DNA from: Ulota crispa
Lineage: Eukaryota; Streptophyta; Bryopsida; Orthotrichales; Orthotrichaceae
Length of the DNA stretch: 64,000 nt
Assembly: GCA_963920765.1 (NCBI GenBank)
Contig: OY987244.1
Coordinates: 374,501 to 438,500, forward strand
Reading direction: 5' to 3'
The notes below the pieces were generated by a model, which was not told the DNA's origin, made no database searches, and was given only the letters and a program-made list of their open reading frames with translations. A program made the position numbers and the translations under genes. Below are positions 1 through 9,632 of this stretch, piece by piece (position 1 is the stretch's first letter; each line of letters begins with the position of its first letter).

Positions 1-274
1 GAGAAAAGAAAAAAGAAAAAAATCCGGACAACAGACAAATTCGAAAAGACACGCACGCTGAATCAGAAGCAGCGGACAAAAGTGTCCTCAGGCACCTGCC
101 TCGCTGCCTCGGGAAGGAGGCGGGGCCGGTACGTCTGCCCCCGTGGCTGCGCCTCACGACCGCTTGCTCGCTCGCTCGCTCGGCAGGTCTTCCACTAAGC
201 TTAAACCACTTCCACTCTTCCACCCTTGCTCTCCCTTTCCTTTCCTCACCCGCCCGGCGGCCCTGGCACGGATC
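1..274 (+). promoter_or_regulatory. GC-rich 5' leader of a gene
   Basis: This is the only strongly GC-rich stretch at the left edge and it precedes a well-placed ATG. It contains a short CTCG tetranucleotide run near 161-181 and a pyrimidine-rich tract near 200-250, both common in plant 5' leaders. An open frame runs upstream of the ATG from a GTG at 143, but there is no ATG in it, so I treat this part as untranslated. The transcription start cannot be placed; no clear TATA box is visible inside the window. Confidence 0.4.
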
Positions 275-348
275 ATGGGAGTCCGTCCCCATCAGCAGCT
301 GCTGCTGCAGCAGTACGAGGCCGCGTACTTGGAGCAATCCGATGGGAG
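275..348 (+). CDS. Putative first coding exon, product unknown
   Basis: The ATG at 275 lies in a good context (purine three bases upstream, G at +4). The exon codes for about 25 residues beginning MGVRPHQQLLLQQYEAAYLE, rich in Leu and Gln with a CAG/CTG-type codon run at 296-313. It ends at AG|GTAACT, a strong GT donor at 349-350, leaving phase 2. Base composition falls abruptly to AT-rich immediately after the donor, as expected at an exon-intron border. The protein family is not recognisable from so short a piece. No matching downstream exon was found, so either the intron is very long and filled with transposons, or the gene is a truncated copy. Confidence 0.45.
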
Positions 349-1098
349 GTAACTTAATTTCTTTTACTAAACGCAGGCCCGCCTCCATCTTCCCCCATAA
401 AAAACAGTAAAAAATTCCCCTATTGTACTATGTTAGAGCTGTTCGTTTTCATCCAACTGATCGAGGGTATCTGAATCCAATATGACTTTCAAATTTTCAA
501 ATTCAACTTTTGGTGAATTTTTAAATTTCTCTACTTTTATTTCCTAGAGTAGATAAAATTCTTGGAAATTTTCATCCTAGGGTCCATCTGAAGGAAAAGG
601 AAAGGGATTTGGGAAGATAATGCGGACCTCGTGTTTACTAAAAAAAACCTCTTTTGGATTGCTTCTAATGCGCCACTAATACAAGTAACCTTACCAAGAG
701 CCTAAAGTGAACTAACCCCCTTGTTGCATGCCCTCATCTACATGGATGGAATTAGGGCTTGGTTTATTACTTTACAAGATTGTAAGGCTGGGATGATAAA
801 TCTTTGAATTTCCACATGCCAAAAATGTAAGAGTTTGGAAATTTACCACCACTAGATTGAATTGAAAGTTTTGGAATTCAAATTTGGAGTCAAGGACCTT
901 GCTTGGATTAAATTGACCAACTCTAAAATAGGGACCGATTCTTACTTTTGCCCTTACCTTCTTACTTTTGCCCTTACCCTTGTTTGTTAAAAAAATGAGC
1001 TTCTCTACCCCCGCCCCCACAATTACGAATGTGCAGTAGACCGCAAGACTGCTCCCTTCCTGTATGACTTTTACTTCTTACTCCGCTTACTTAGACTC
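349..1098 (+). other. AT-rich intron-like sequence, no gene seen
   Basis: This follows the splice donor and holds no open frame worth calling. Near 955-980 there is a short direct duplication of a CTTACTTTTGCCCTTACC-like unit. It ends at the first TA/AAGGTAGG element. Probably intron sequence made of old repeats. Confidence 0.3.
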
Positions 1099-1432
1099 AA
1101 GGTAGGTAGGAGGCTCATATTCTGCTCAGGCTCTAAAACCGTATACCCTCTCAAATGTACTCAAACTTGTACATGTTGTTTTTCATAGGTTTTAATCATG
1201 TATAAGCATAGTACATTTGAGGAGGTGGACGGTTTTAGAGTCCTATGTCACTTCAATGTCAAAATTTCATAATTAATTCCACAAAGCTTCAAGAAATATG
1301 AAACAACTTGAATTAAATGTCAATTCTTCTTGTCTTTCAAGAAAAATTTACTGAAAAATAGTTTAAGAAATTTTATCTCCCCAAAATTCAGTTTCAACCC
1401 TTACATGGTCGGTTTATGAGCCTCCTACCTTA
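1099..1432. mobile_element. TA/AAGGTAGG family MITE, copy 1
   Basis: Terminal inverted repeats GGTAGGAGGCTCATA at the left and TATGAGCCTCCTACC at the right. The left end has a duplicated GGTA. The interior (pairs such as TCAAATGTAC and GTACATTTGA, then AAAATTTCATAA and TTTACTGAAAAATA) is shared with the copies at 9942 and 41559. No coding capacity. A clean TA insertion site is demonstrated by the copy at 9942; here the left flank is too rearranged to confirm it. Confidence 0.7.
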
Positions 1433-1690
1433 CTTATCTCTTTCCAAGGCCAGGGATTACAGCCACGTGGCATCTATTGGTTCCTTTTTTTTTTTCTCAG
1501 TTCTTTGAAGGGGAAGAACTTCAAACTTTTGGTTGGAACGGTAAAAGAATGAATGATTTTTAGTGTTCGGATTTGCCCCGACTTCGCTCGTGTTTATGTC
1601 ATGGTCTTTGATTTTGTTTCGCCCTTCAATACACCAAACTTCCGTGAGGCCGAATGTGCATGTGCAGGTCAAAAACGTGAGCGAGTGGGC

Positions 1691-1920
1691 TTAAACCCTG
1701 AAGGGCCCAAACGCCCTTTGTGGCCATATGTATGCAGCATGTATAGATGTATTTGAGCTATTATAAGGTCTTTTCAAAAAAAATATGCACCCATCATCAT
1801 ACAACTCTTTAATATGTATGGTTGTAATATTTAAATTTCAGCTCATTCAAACTTTTGAATATTAATTGCGACCGTATTTGGTACCGTAATGCCAGAGCCC
1901 AAGGGTCCTTCATATGTTAA
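1691..1920. mobile_element. TTAA-bounded MITE, 230-bp class (copy 1)
   Basis: Begins TTAAACCCTGAAGGGCCC and ends AAGGGTCCTTCATATGTTAA. The same element recurs in inverted orientation at 33798-34011, sharing the ACCGTATTTGGTACCGTAATG and CATCATACAACtt-type core. It abuts the next TTAA element directly and shares its TTAA (1917-1920). No coding capacity. Confidence 0.7.
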
Positions 1921-2158
1921 CCCTTACAAGATTGAGCTACTCTAATACATAGTTTGTACGATGCTGTATAATTGGCATTTGTTACCAACAAAAAGTTTTA
2001 ATTTGAGATCTTGACTACCTCACTAGAACAGCATTAATCTATATTCTAACTTCTTTGTTGATCTCAAATGTAATAAAGGTGTGGATGCATTCCAAATACA
2101 AGAAAAATACCCCGTATTGTACTAGTCGCAAAGGGTTGCTTAGTCGTTCAAGGGTTAA
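1917..2158. mobile_element. TTAA-bounded MITE, 242-bp class (copy 1)
   Basis: Starts TTAACCCTTACAAGATTGAG and ends TCGTTCAAGGGTTAA. The core (TATACAGCATxGTxCATACTATGTATT and GTGCATCCACACCTTTATT, read on the minus strand) recurs at 16407 and 38363. It shares TTAA at both ends with its neighbours, so three TTAA elements lie head to tail from 1691. Confidence 0.75.
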
Positions 2159-2373
2159 CCCCTAAAGGATGTTGCCTACTAAAAGTGGTGGACTGTATTC
2201 ATACAAGGACCATTTAGTACATGAAGAAGTGGCTTTCTATTAAATGCCAACAATTCACCAAAAAATCCTAGTTGACTGGTAGTATGTTCATGACTTGATT
2301 TAAAATTTACAACTCCAATGGGATTCGTGTGTTACTCAAATACCCCATTTGTATACAACACAAGAGAACATAT
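2155..2373 (+). mobile_element. Left end of a further TTAA element, right end lost
   Basis: TTAACCCCTAAAGGATG at 2155 is a canonical left terminus directly continuing from the preceding element. No matching right terminus was found before another left-type end at 2374, so this is a remnant, or the outer part of an element interrupted at 2374. Confidence 0.4.
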
Positions 2374-3287
2374 ATAACCCTTTAAGGACCACTTGACCAA
2401 ATTTTGGTTGCTAGGAGTGGTTGATGGCCTGTAGATTGAAATTGCTCAATAATTTGGAATTTGGTCTTGAAGAGCGAATGTGATCACAAGAATTTTGCAT
2501 CCATCTAAAAAAATAACAATGCAATTGAGTATGTGAGTTGACAAATAATGGTGTTTATACGGCATGGCTTCAAAATATGTATCTATTTTTTTGTCAAAGA
2601 TGGATCAAAGCAACAACACAATACATCAAGTATGCAAGAAGAATGTCAAATTTCAATTGCACAATTCTAAAAAAAATCAAATTGCTTAAAAAATATGCTT
2701 GTATTGTTTTCCTCTATGGTAGTAGTATAATTTTAGTATTTGAAAATCTACTAAAATAATGTTGTCATTTTGGCTTTAAATTTGTCATCCTACAGTTAAG
2801 GCCAATTCTTGATTGCTTTCAACAATTGGATTTTCCAAAATAATTATCAAATTTCTTATAGAACCGTTTTAGGGTAGCAAAGAAAGTGGGATTTTTAGCC
2901 CTTTTTGTCCACTTAGCTACACCTTGTGATTGCTATTTTTGTCTATTTTCTATGAAACCAGCCTTATTGTAAAGGTGAGAAACAATGCTTTTTAGAAATG
3001 TAAGGCTCTTTTCAATCAAAACCTACATGAAGAGTTAACATTTAAAACCACACAAGCATGAAACACTAGAGATTTTCCGCATATGGCTCACTCAATCATT
3101 ATAATGTTTCACCCCAACGATAGATCTAGCTGGAATTTTTGTGCTTTACAGTAAACAAGGTTTATTTCCCATATGTACAATTGGATTATTGAAAATGGGT
3201 CCATATTTGAGTCAATTGCACATTTAAGCTTACAGCCCATGTTTTTAGTGGATTTTGTGAAAATGGGTGTGGTCCTTAAAGGGATAA
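2374..3287. mobile_element. TTAA-type element with ATAA target duplication, 914 bp
   Basis: Left end is ATAA followed by CCCTTTAAGGACC; right end is GGTCCTTAAAGGG followed by ATAA. Because ATAA is not palindromic, its presence in the same orientation on both sides marks a 4-bp target-site duplication rather than part of the inverted repeat. Length is close to the 925-bp class but the interior is diverged. No coding capacity. Confidence 0.55.
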
Positions 3288-3310
3288 TAGTCAGCAATAT
3301 CTTTTAGAGG

Positions 3311-4219
3311 TCCTCTAAAAGCCCATTGCCCTTGGGGGGACAAAATGGATTTTGGGCACCTTTGTTCTATTGAGATTTTTTATCAATCATTTTGAATTTT
3401 ATTTTTGAAGTGGAGTTTTGCAAGGGTATTGTGGGAGTACAACTTTTTATTCAAATTCAACTTACTCACTTACTATTCAAAACTTGCAAGTATTTTATGG
3501 GTAATTTTTGAAGTAGTGGAAGTCTAGGCATGTCATTTTTATCAACTTCTCCCAAGGACAATCAATGAAGGCATGACCCTTCATTGGAGTATATCCAAAG
3601 CAATAGTGTACTAGATGAATATATTATTGTACTTGATAAATACACTAACTTTTGAATTGCAATAGCTACTAGAGATTTCATTTTTTTTCCAATTTTTTTG
3701 GTGATTTTCAATAAAGATAAAACCTTCCATTCTACCTTTGAGATATTTGTTTTTCAAGAGAAACAATTGGAAATTGGTTTGCAAAGAACATTAGTGTCGT
3801 GTGAATTTGAAGCACATGTTTGCAATATAGGCCCATAAAAGATATGTTCCAAGCTTTTTTGGCCATGAAAAGTTGAAAACTTGTGAAAACATGCCTAACA
3901 TGATTTGACGCATGATGGAAAAAACTCTGTGGCATACGTAGTACAAAAAATGTTCACAACATGTGATCAAAGGGACCTAAAATTTTTGGGCAGAGGTCCA
4001 AAAAAACTCTTTTTACTAACTTCCAATGCTCATAACTCTCAATCCATATGGTCAAATCTCATGAAAATTTCAGCATGGCTCCTTGTATAAGTCTAACACA
4101 TGACCCCATGTTTAGATTTGTATAAAAACTTTAGATATTTTTCTTGGGATCAAGTGACTGAAAATGGCAATTTTCAGTATTTTTTCAAAAAGAATGTGTC
4201 TGGGCATTTTAAGGGTTAA
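3311..4219. mobile_element. Degenerate TTAA-type element
   Basis: The right end is TTTTAAGGGTTAA (to 4219). The left end near 3311 (CCTCTAAAAGCCCATTGCCC) looks like a decayed copy of CCCCTAAAGGACCATTGTCCC. The interior near 3960-4110 (AACTCTCAATCC, GGTCAAATC) is shared with the long elements at 34681 and inside the CACTA element near 37500. Confidence 0.4.
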
Positions 4220-4237
4220 TTTGTAGCAGTTTAACCC

Positions 4238-5771
4238 TTAACCCCTAATGGACCAAGCTCAATTTTCACCAAAAACTCTCAAAAATTGCCATTTTTAGAG
4301 GGTCAACCAAATCTAGAAACAAAAATGTTTTTATGGATATGTAACCATAGGATCTTGTAGTGCAATAGTTTTGGAAGATGTGGAAAAAAATTTAGAATTT
4401 TTTGCCCAATGGATTGGTAGATAGAATGATTTGAAAACTTTTTTTGGATCATGTGGAAAACCGGGCAGCTACCTTCAAAACAAGGTTTTTTTTTTCATTT
4501 TTTAAGAAGTGCCAAAGTGGAGATTTAAAATGTTATAGTGGTGCTCCAAATTCCAACATTCATCCACATATTTGATAGAAAATATCACATTAGCACATAA
4601 CACATGTCTATGATTTGGTTTTCATCCACAATTTGGCAATTTCATTCGAATTTTTTTTTAATTTGAAGCTTTTTTGCAATTTCATCCAAGTTTTTTTTTT
4701 AATTTCAAGCTTTTTGGCAATTTCATCCAAGTAATCATTTATTTTCTATAGGCTTGGTGCCAGTCAAAAAAATTGGTGTTTTTTTGCTCCAAATTGCCAA
4801 AAAAAAACCCTGCTTCAAAAGGTGAAATTTCTAAGGGGAAAAGGCCATGTTGGCGGGGAATGCTATTTTGTGAGCAAGGATCCGTGAGTTGTGAGTTGTG
4901 AGCAGAGATTTTTTTTCAAAATATTCAACTTCACCTATAATTGTGTACATAAGGCCCTATAATTATACATCTTAAACCTTTGTCTTTTGACAAACTTGCT
5001 TTTTTTTTTAATTGCATTGATATTGAGATCAAAATAGATTCCTGCTCAACAAATCTTGGCTCACCGCTCACAAGCTCACAAGCTCACCATTCTACGCTCA
5101 CGAAATAGCGTCGTCCCCATGTTGGCGGTGCTTCTCTAGATTCCATATTCCACCTAAGTAGGGCAAATGTCAAAAAAGTTTCAAATCATTTGGAATTGTA
5201 CAACACATGGGAAAAAAATAGGAACTAAAAAAAAGTAGAGAATGATTAAAAACATTAAATTGTTAATAATTTAATTATGGAAATAAAATGACACAATCGC
5301 AATGGTAGTAATGTTGTAAGCAACAATTTACATCCTTTGGTCTTACATATTTTCAAAAATATTGAAAAATGAGTAAAATAAGAGACTTCAAAGTTTATTT
5401 TAGAGTAGAGAATCCATAATTGTCCGCAAACAAAAACTCCTCATAACTTTCATCTCATTATTCCAAATGGAATTATTCAAAGATTACCACATACACATAA
5501 ATCTTGTGAACCAATTTCAAATTTTATTTTATGAAAAAAATGATTTTTAAAAAAACTGCCCAAGCTGCCCGTCGAGCAAAAAAAACAACATATTAGGCCA
5601 TAACTTTTTGCTCACAATTCCAAATGTCATGAAAGTTAGTGAAAATGAAAGATATTCCTTGTCCCCACCTTCTATGAGACTTTCAATCTAAAGTATGGAA
5701 ATCTCCAATCATAAGTACTTGCCCAAAATTTCTATGTTGCCAAAAAGGGCAGCTTGGTCCTTTAGGGTTAA
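4238..5771. mobile_element. TTAA-bounded element, 1.5 kb, with nested hAT-like MITE
   Basis: Left end TTAACCCCTAATGGACC, right end GGTCCTTTAGGGTTAA; the match extends inward to AAGCT/AGCTT. A 264-bp hAT-like element is nested at 4855-5118. Parts of the interior near 4490-4800 recur in inverted orientation at about 23890-24140, and the right third matches the inverted element at 24707. No open frame of note. Confidence 0.65.
4855..5118. mobile_element. hAT-like MITE with perfect 8-bp target duplication
   Basis: Flanked by an exact direct repeat ATGTTGGC (4847-4854 and 5119-5126). Imperfect terminal inverted repeats begin GGGG and share GCTATTTxGTGAGC. Subterminal sequence has repeated GTGAGTT / GCTCACAA blocks that pair with each other. 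An 8-bp duplication is the hallmark of hAT superfamily insertion. It is nested in the TTAA element at 4238, so it is younger than that element. Confidence 0.75.
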
Positions 5772-6134
5772 ACAACAAGCTAGTAATCGCAACTTCTCCT
5801 ACCATGTACCTTTTATAGTGTTATGATAGGTGCCCACACGTAGTATTGTTTCCAAAAGTTGCAAAACTTGGCATTGCGTGCTAGCCTTATGAAAATTGCA
5901 ATAAGGGCATCTTGGAATTTCACACTATGATTCTAAATTTTCTCACAATTTGAGCTACCAAAAAATATGAGTGCATTTGGTAAGGTTATTTTTTGCCTTC
6001 CACAATGAACCATATGTTTATGATTGTTTCTAAAAAAAATCAAATGAAAAAAACTTTTTTGTCATACATAATGTTTTTTTGAAGCTGGAGGACAAGCCAA
6101 AGGACAAAAAACATCCTCCTTGGTGTTTAGGAGT
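5772..6134. other. Repeat-derived sequence without gene
   Basis: The stretch from about 5826 to 6060 (GGTGCCCA, then CATGAAAATTGCAA-like and ATATGAGTGxACTTGGT) recurs at 12915-13140 inside another TTAA element, so it is a decayed copy of that class lacking recognisable ends. Nothing coding is seen. Confidence 0.45.
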
Positions 6135-6462
6135 GAAGGTAGGAACACCCATAAGCATGAGTTTAAGGGTTTTGAATATGATGATTATCAATAAACATCT
6201 AGCAAAATATAGAATCCTATTAGCAAGAGAAAAATAATAGAAATATAATGAGTTTGCACTTTTGAATGTATTATTTGGATGTTGTGAGAATAAGTTGTGA
6301 ATTTTTAAAGAGCAAACTGCCATTGCACCCATAACCAACACTAAGTTTTCATATTCACATGCTGTACATTCTTGTCATTACATCTATTTACTTACACATA
6401 TTTTCCAAGATTTTAGAGGTGATGGTTATGGGACCCTCACGAGAATGAGTGTTCCTACCTTA
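6135..6462. mobile_element. TA/AAGGTAGGAACACCC MITE, copy 1
   Basis: Left end AAGGTAGGAACACCCATAAG, right end AATGAGTGTTCCTACCTTA. The interior (GTATTATTTGGATxxTGTGAGAATAAGTTGTGAA and ACTGCCAxTGxACCCATAACC) is shared at high identity with the copy at 22483. No coding capacity. Confidence 0.75.
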
Positions 6463-6943
6463 ACCCAATTAGAGAACAGGAATATTTTGGATTCCAAAAA
6501 CTGTGAATATGAGTCAGAAGGTGCAAATCTACAAAAGATCAAGTAAGAGCTGTAGACTATGGTCCGTAGATCGTGTCCATATTGTTGGATTCACCATTGC
6601 ACACGTTGAAATTTATTAGAATTTTTATAAAAAAACAATTCATAGTTCATTTTTCATTTATGAAAAGAAAAATATAACAAATTTTACATCGTTTTTTAGC
6701 TAGGCTTTTAATGTTTGTTTTCATTTGCGATGATTTTCAAGGATAGTTTATCATAATTTCTTCTTGAAATTGTTTTTGAAGGATATTATTTGAATTATAA
6801 AAAATTTGTTTTTAAAATGAAACAAACATGTAAAACTTGACTTGTATAATGATTTACAAAGAAAAATTTTGGAAATTTATACCAAATAAATGCCAAAGGA
6901 AAAACACAAAAATCTAGTAGCTTGTGGATGGATGGAAGCTAGA
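6463..6943. other. AT-rich sequence up to assembly gap, nothing recognised
   Basis: No open frame, terminal repeat or tandem repeat of note. It ends in the run of N. Confidence 0.5.
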
Positions 6944-7143
6944 NNNNNNNNNNNNNNNNNNNNNNNNNNNNNNNNNNNNNNNNNNNNNNNNNNNNNNNNN
7001 NNNNNNNNNNNNNNNNNNNNNNNNNNNNNNNNNNNNNNNNNNNNNNNNNNNNNNNNNNNNNNNNNNNNNNNNNNNNNNNNNNNNNNNNNNNNNNNNNNNN
7101 NNNNNNNNNNNNNNNNNNNNNNNNNNNNNNNNNNNNNNNNNNN
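6944..7143. other. Assembly gap of 200 N
   Basis: Exactly 200 N. The round length suggests a placeholder rather than a measured distance. Translations across it are meaningless. The left end of the following inverted-repeat element is probably hidden here. Confidence 0.99.
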
Positions 7144-7528
7144 AAACTTACTAATGCCACACCCTAAGGTGTGCTTTGAGCATGAAATTTGAGAACTTAA
7201 TGCCGATTTGTTTGATTTTGGATCTAGTTATTTGTTTCACCTTCATCATTCTAAGGCTACATTCAAAAAAATTGGAGGTACTTGAATTTGAAACTAAAAA
7301 TATAGGATTTTTCAATTACTTAAAGCAGAAATACATCATAAAAAGAACAATGGTGCAATAAAAGTTCGACAAACATTTATATTTGTTCTTTTTTCATTCA
7401 AAGAGGTGATAATGATGTGATTGAATGAGTGATGAATCACTTGAATAAATAAAAAATAGCATTAAATTCTCAAATTACATGCTCACAAGGATGTGGCATT
7501 AGTAATTTTGGGTGTGGCTTTAGCAATT

Positions 7529-7531
<3 letters not shown>
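7144..7531. mobile_element. TA-flanked GGAATTGC family MITE, left end in gap
   Basis: The right end is GGGTGTGGCTTTAGCAATTCCC followed by TA. Just after the gap, AATGCCACACCCTAAGG is the partner of that end. A GAGCATGAAATTTGAGAA / TTCTCAAATTACATGCTC pair gives long inverted arms. The sister copy starts 30 bases downstream. Confidence 0.6.

Positions 7532-7560
<29 letters not shown>
7532..7560. repeat. (TA)n microsatellite between two MITE copies
   Basis: An uninterrupted TA dinucleotide run of 29 bases. It sits exactly between the right end of one GGAATTGC element and the left end of the next, so the run probably grew from the TA target duplications. Confidence 0.9.
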
Positions 7561-7563
<3 letters not shown>

Positions 7564-7851
7564 TTGCAAGACCACACTCATAACTACTAACACCACACCC
7601 TTGTGAGCATGTAATTTGAGAATGTAATGTTGTTTTTTATTTATTCCAGTGGTCCATTGTTCATTCAATCATGGCATTACCACTTTCTTGAAAGAAAAAG
7701 GAACAAATGCAAATTTTTGTTGAACTTTTATTGCATCATTGTTATTTTTTGTGTGTTTTTGCTTTAAAAACTCCGCATTAAATTCTCACATTTCATGCTC
7801 AAAGTACACCTTGAGACATTAAAAACTTTGGATGTGGCTTAAGCAATTCCC
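7561..7851. mobile_element. TA-flanked GGAATTGC family MITE, complete copy
   Basis: Left end GAATTGCAAGACCACACTC, right end ATGTGGCTTAAGCAATTCCC, both flanked by TA. The arms extend inward (GAGCATGTAATTTGAGAATG pairing with CATTAAATTCTCACATTTCATGCTC). No coding capacity. The TA flanks suggest a Tc1/mariner-like or similar TA-targeting transposase. Confidence 0.65.
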
Positions 7852-8029
7852 TATGTAAGTTTATTGGAAAATAACAAAATGATGTTATGTAAGTTATTTC
7901 CATTCTTTGTATAGACATCAGTTAATTATGTTATTGCCAGTGTTTGAATATTGCCAACTACCTTCATATTGTGTTTGATCAAACAATCTAACTAGTGGAA
8001 AATACATTGATTCATCAGTATCAGAACAA

Positions 8030-8452
8030 TAAGGTATTTACACCCATAAGCGTCATATTAAGAATTTTGGATTAGGAAAATTAATTTATGAACTTTAAAA
8101 ATAATATTGTCAAGTTAGGAAGAGGAAACCAAAAATACTAGCATCAATTTCAAAGTTCCAACTTCAAGCATTTGTTTAGAAAGAATTTTCAAAGTCCAAA
8201 ATCACTAAAATTGTATAGTTGTGTGTAAGAGATGCTAAAAACAATGCTTATTGGTTCTTAAATAGTGAGATGAGGCACTCAAAATTATCATGTTAGTCAC
8301 CCAAAATCATCACTTTGTTACCCATAACCATCACTCCCTCACCCACAACCATCACTTTTGCACCCATAAGCATTTAATTTTGTATTTTTTAATCCCTAAC
8401 ATGACAGGTGACGCCCATAGGGACACTGGCACTTATGGGTGTACATACCTTA
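8030..8452. mobile_element. TA/AAGGTA...ACACCCATAAGC MITE
   Basis: Left end TAAGGTATTTACACCCATAA, right end TTATGGGTGTACATACCTTA. It belongs to the same broad AAGGTA family as the copies at 6135 and 22483. Near 8290-8370 there is a short run of ACCCATAACCATCACTxx units. Its last bases TTA form part of the TTAA of the next element, which shows one family providing the insertion site of another. Confidence 0.7.
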
Positions 8453-9374
8453 ACCCCTAAAGGACCATTGTCCCTTTAGGGGACAAATGGGATTTCGGGC
8501 ATGTACCTATGGCTACACTACTTTGTATAATTTTCTAAACCTTTTATTGAAGGTGAGGAATTCAAAGATCTATGTGGGAATATAAATTTTTCTTCACTCT
8601 GACATTTATTGAAGAAGTTATGCATGAAAATCTAGAAAATGCTGCTCCCTGGGCAGCCAAAAACTTCTTTAAAAATTTCATTTTTTTCAAATAAAAATCT
8701 GATATAGGTTCTTTAGACTTATATAGACATGGAGAGCTTTGAATCATTCAATTTTGATAGATGAGATGAAAGTTATGAGGAGTTTTTGTTTGCAGGCAAT
8801 TCTAGATTCTCTACTCTAAAATAAACTTTGAAGTCCTTTATTTTACTCAATTTTCAATATTTTGGAAAAAAAACAAAACCAAAGGATGTAGATTGTTTAT
8901 CACAACATTATAACTTTTGGGATTTGCATTTTTCATTTTAATAATTTAGTTCTTAAAAATTTAATGTTTTGACTCATTCTCTACTTCTTTTTACTTCCTA
9001 TTTTTTCCCATGTGTTGTATAGTTCCATTTGATTTGAAAATTCTCCCACACATATCTAACTTGGTCTCCTACATGGGAAAAATAAACCTCAACTTTGTGT
9101 AGAGTAATGTTTTTGCTCTAAGAGTGGTCAAAGCCTTCTGAAATTTCTGGGCTGCAGCAAAAAAAATTCTACAATTCAGATATAAATATCTCACTCATTT
9201 TTGTGTAGATTGAGTTGATTTTTTTACCGCGTGTATCTCTTGTAGTCTACTATAAGATCTTACGGTTGAATTCTTGTAAAAATATTTTTTTTCTTATCAT
9301 TGTACTTGCTTCCTCAAAAGTGACAATTTTCTGTGTTTTTCACAGAAAAAATGGCTTGATCCTTTAGGGGTTAA
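8450..9374 (+). mobile_element. TTAA-bounded element, 925-bp class, copy 1
   Basis: Perfectly bounded by TTAA. Left end TTAACCCCTAAAGGACC, right end GATCCTTTAGGGGTTAA. Sister copies: 17104-18026 (923 bp, same orientation), 21404-22341 (938 bp, inverted), 9633-10901 (inverted, interrupted), 60588 (interrupted) and 63663 (runs off the window). The first 360 bp are the arm used in the 726-bp foldbacks. No coding capacity in any frame, so it must depend on a transposase elsewhere. Confidence 0.85.
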
Positions 9375-9632
9375 TCTAGGTCTATTGAATATTGGAGTTG
9401 GTGATTCGTATTTTAATAAATATTTGAAACACATGATTACTTACAATACCCATGTTCTTTTGTAGATTTTTACATGTTAGCTAGTGCGCACTATTTCCTT
9501 TATAAACAAAACTTTAATTGGTGAATTTACATAACTTGTTTGAAAATAAAAAATAAGTATTAATATAACCGAAATGTTATTCTTTTTAAACATATGTTAA
9601 TTGAAAGTTTTTGTTTTATAAGTTAATGCAGT

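Noticed and set aside
143..274. N-terminal extension of the first exon from a GTG at 143
   Set aside because: No ATG is present upstream of 275, the sequence is leader-like, and GTG initiation would be unusual for a nuclear gene.
6890..7192. Open frames of 73-100 codons on both strands
   Set aside because: They run through the 200-N assembly gap and consist mostly of undefined residues.
8450..9374. Telomere or subtelomere signal from CCCTAAA
   Set aside because: Only one unit occurs per element end, always in inverted pairs; there is no tandem telomeric array.
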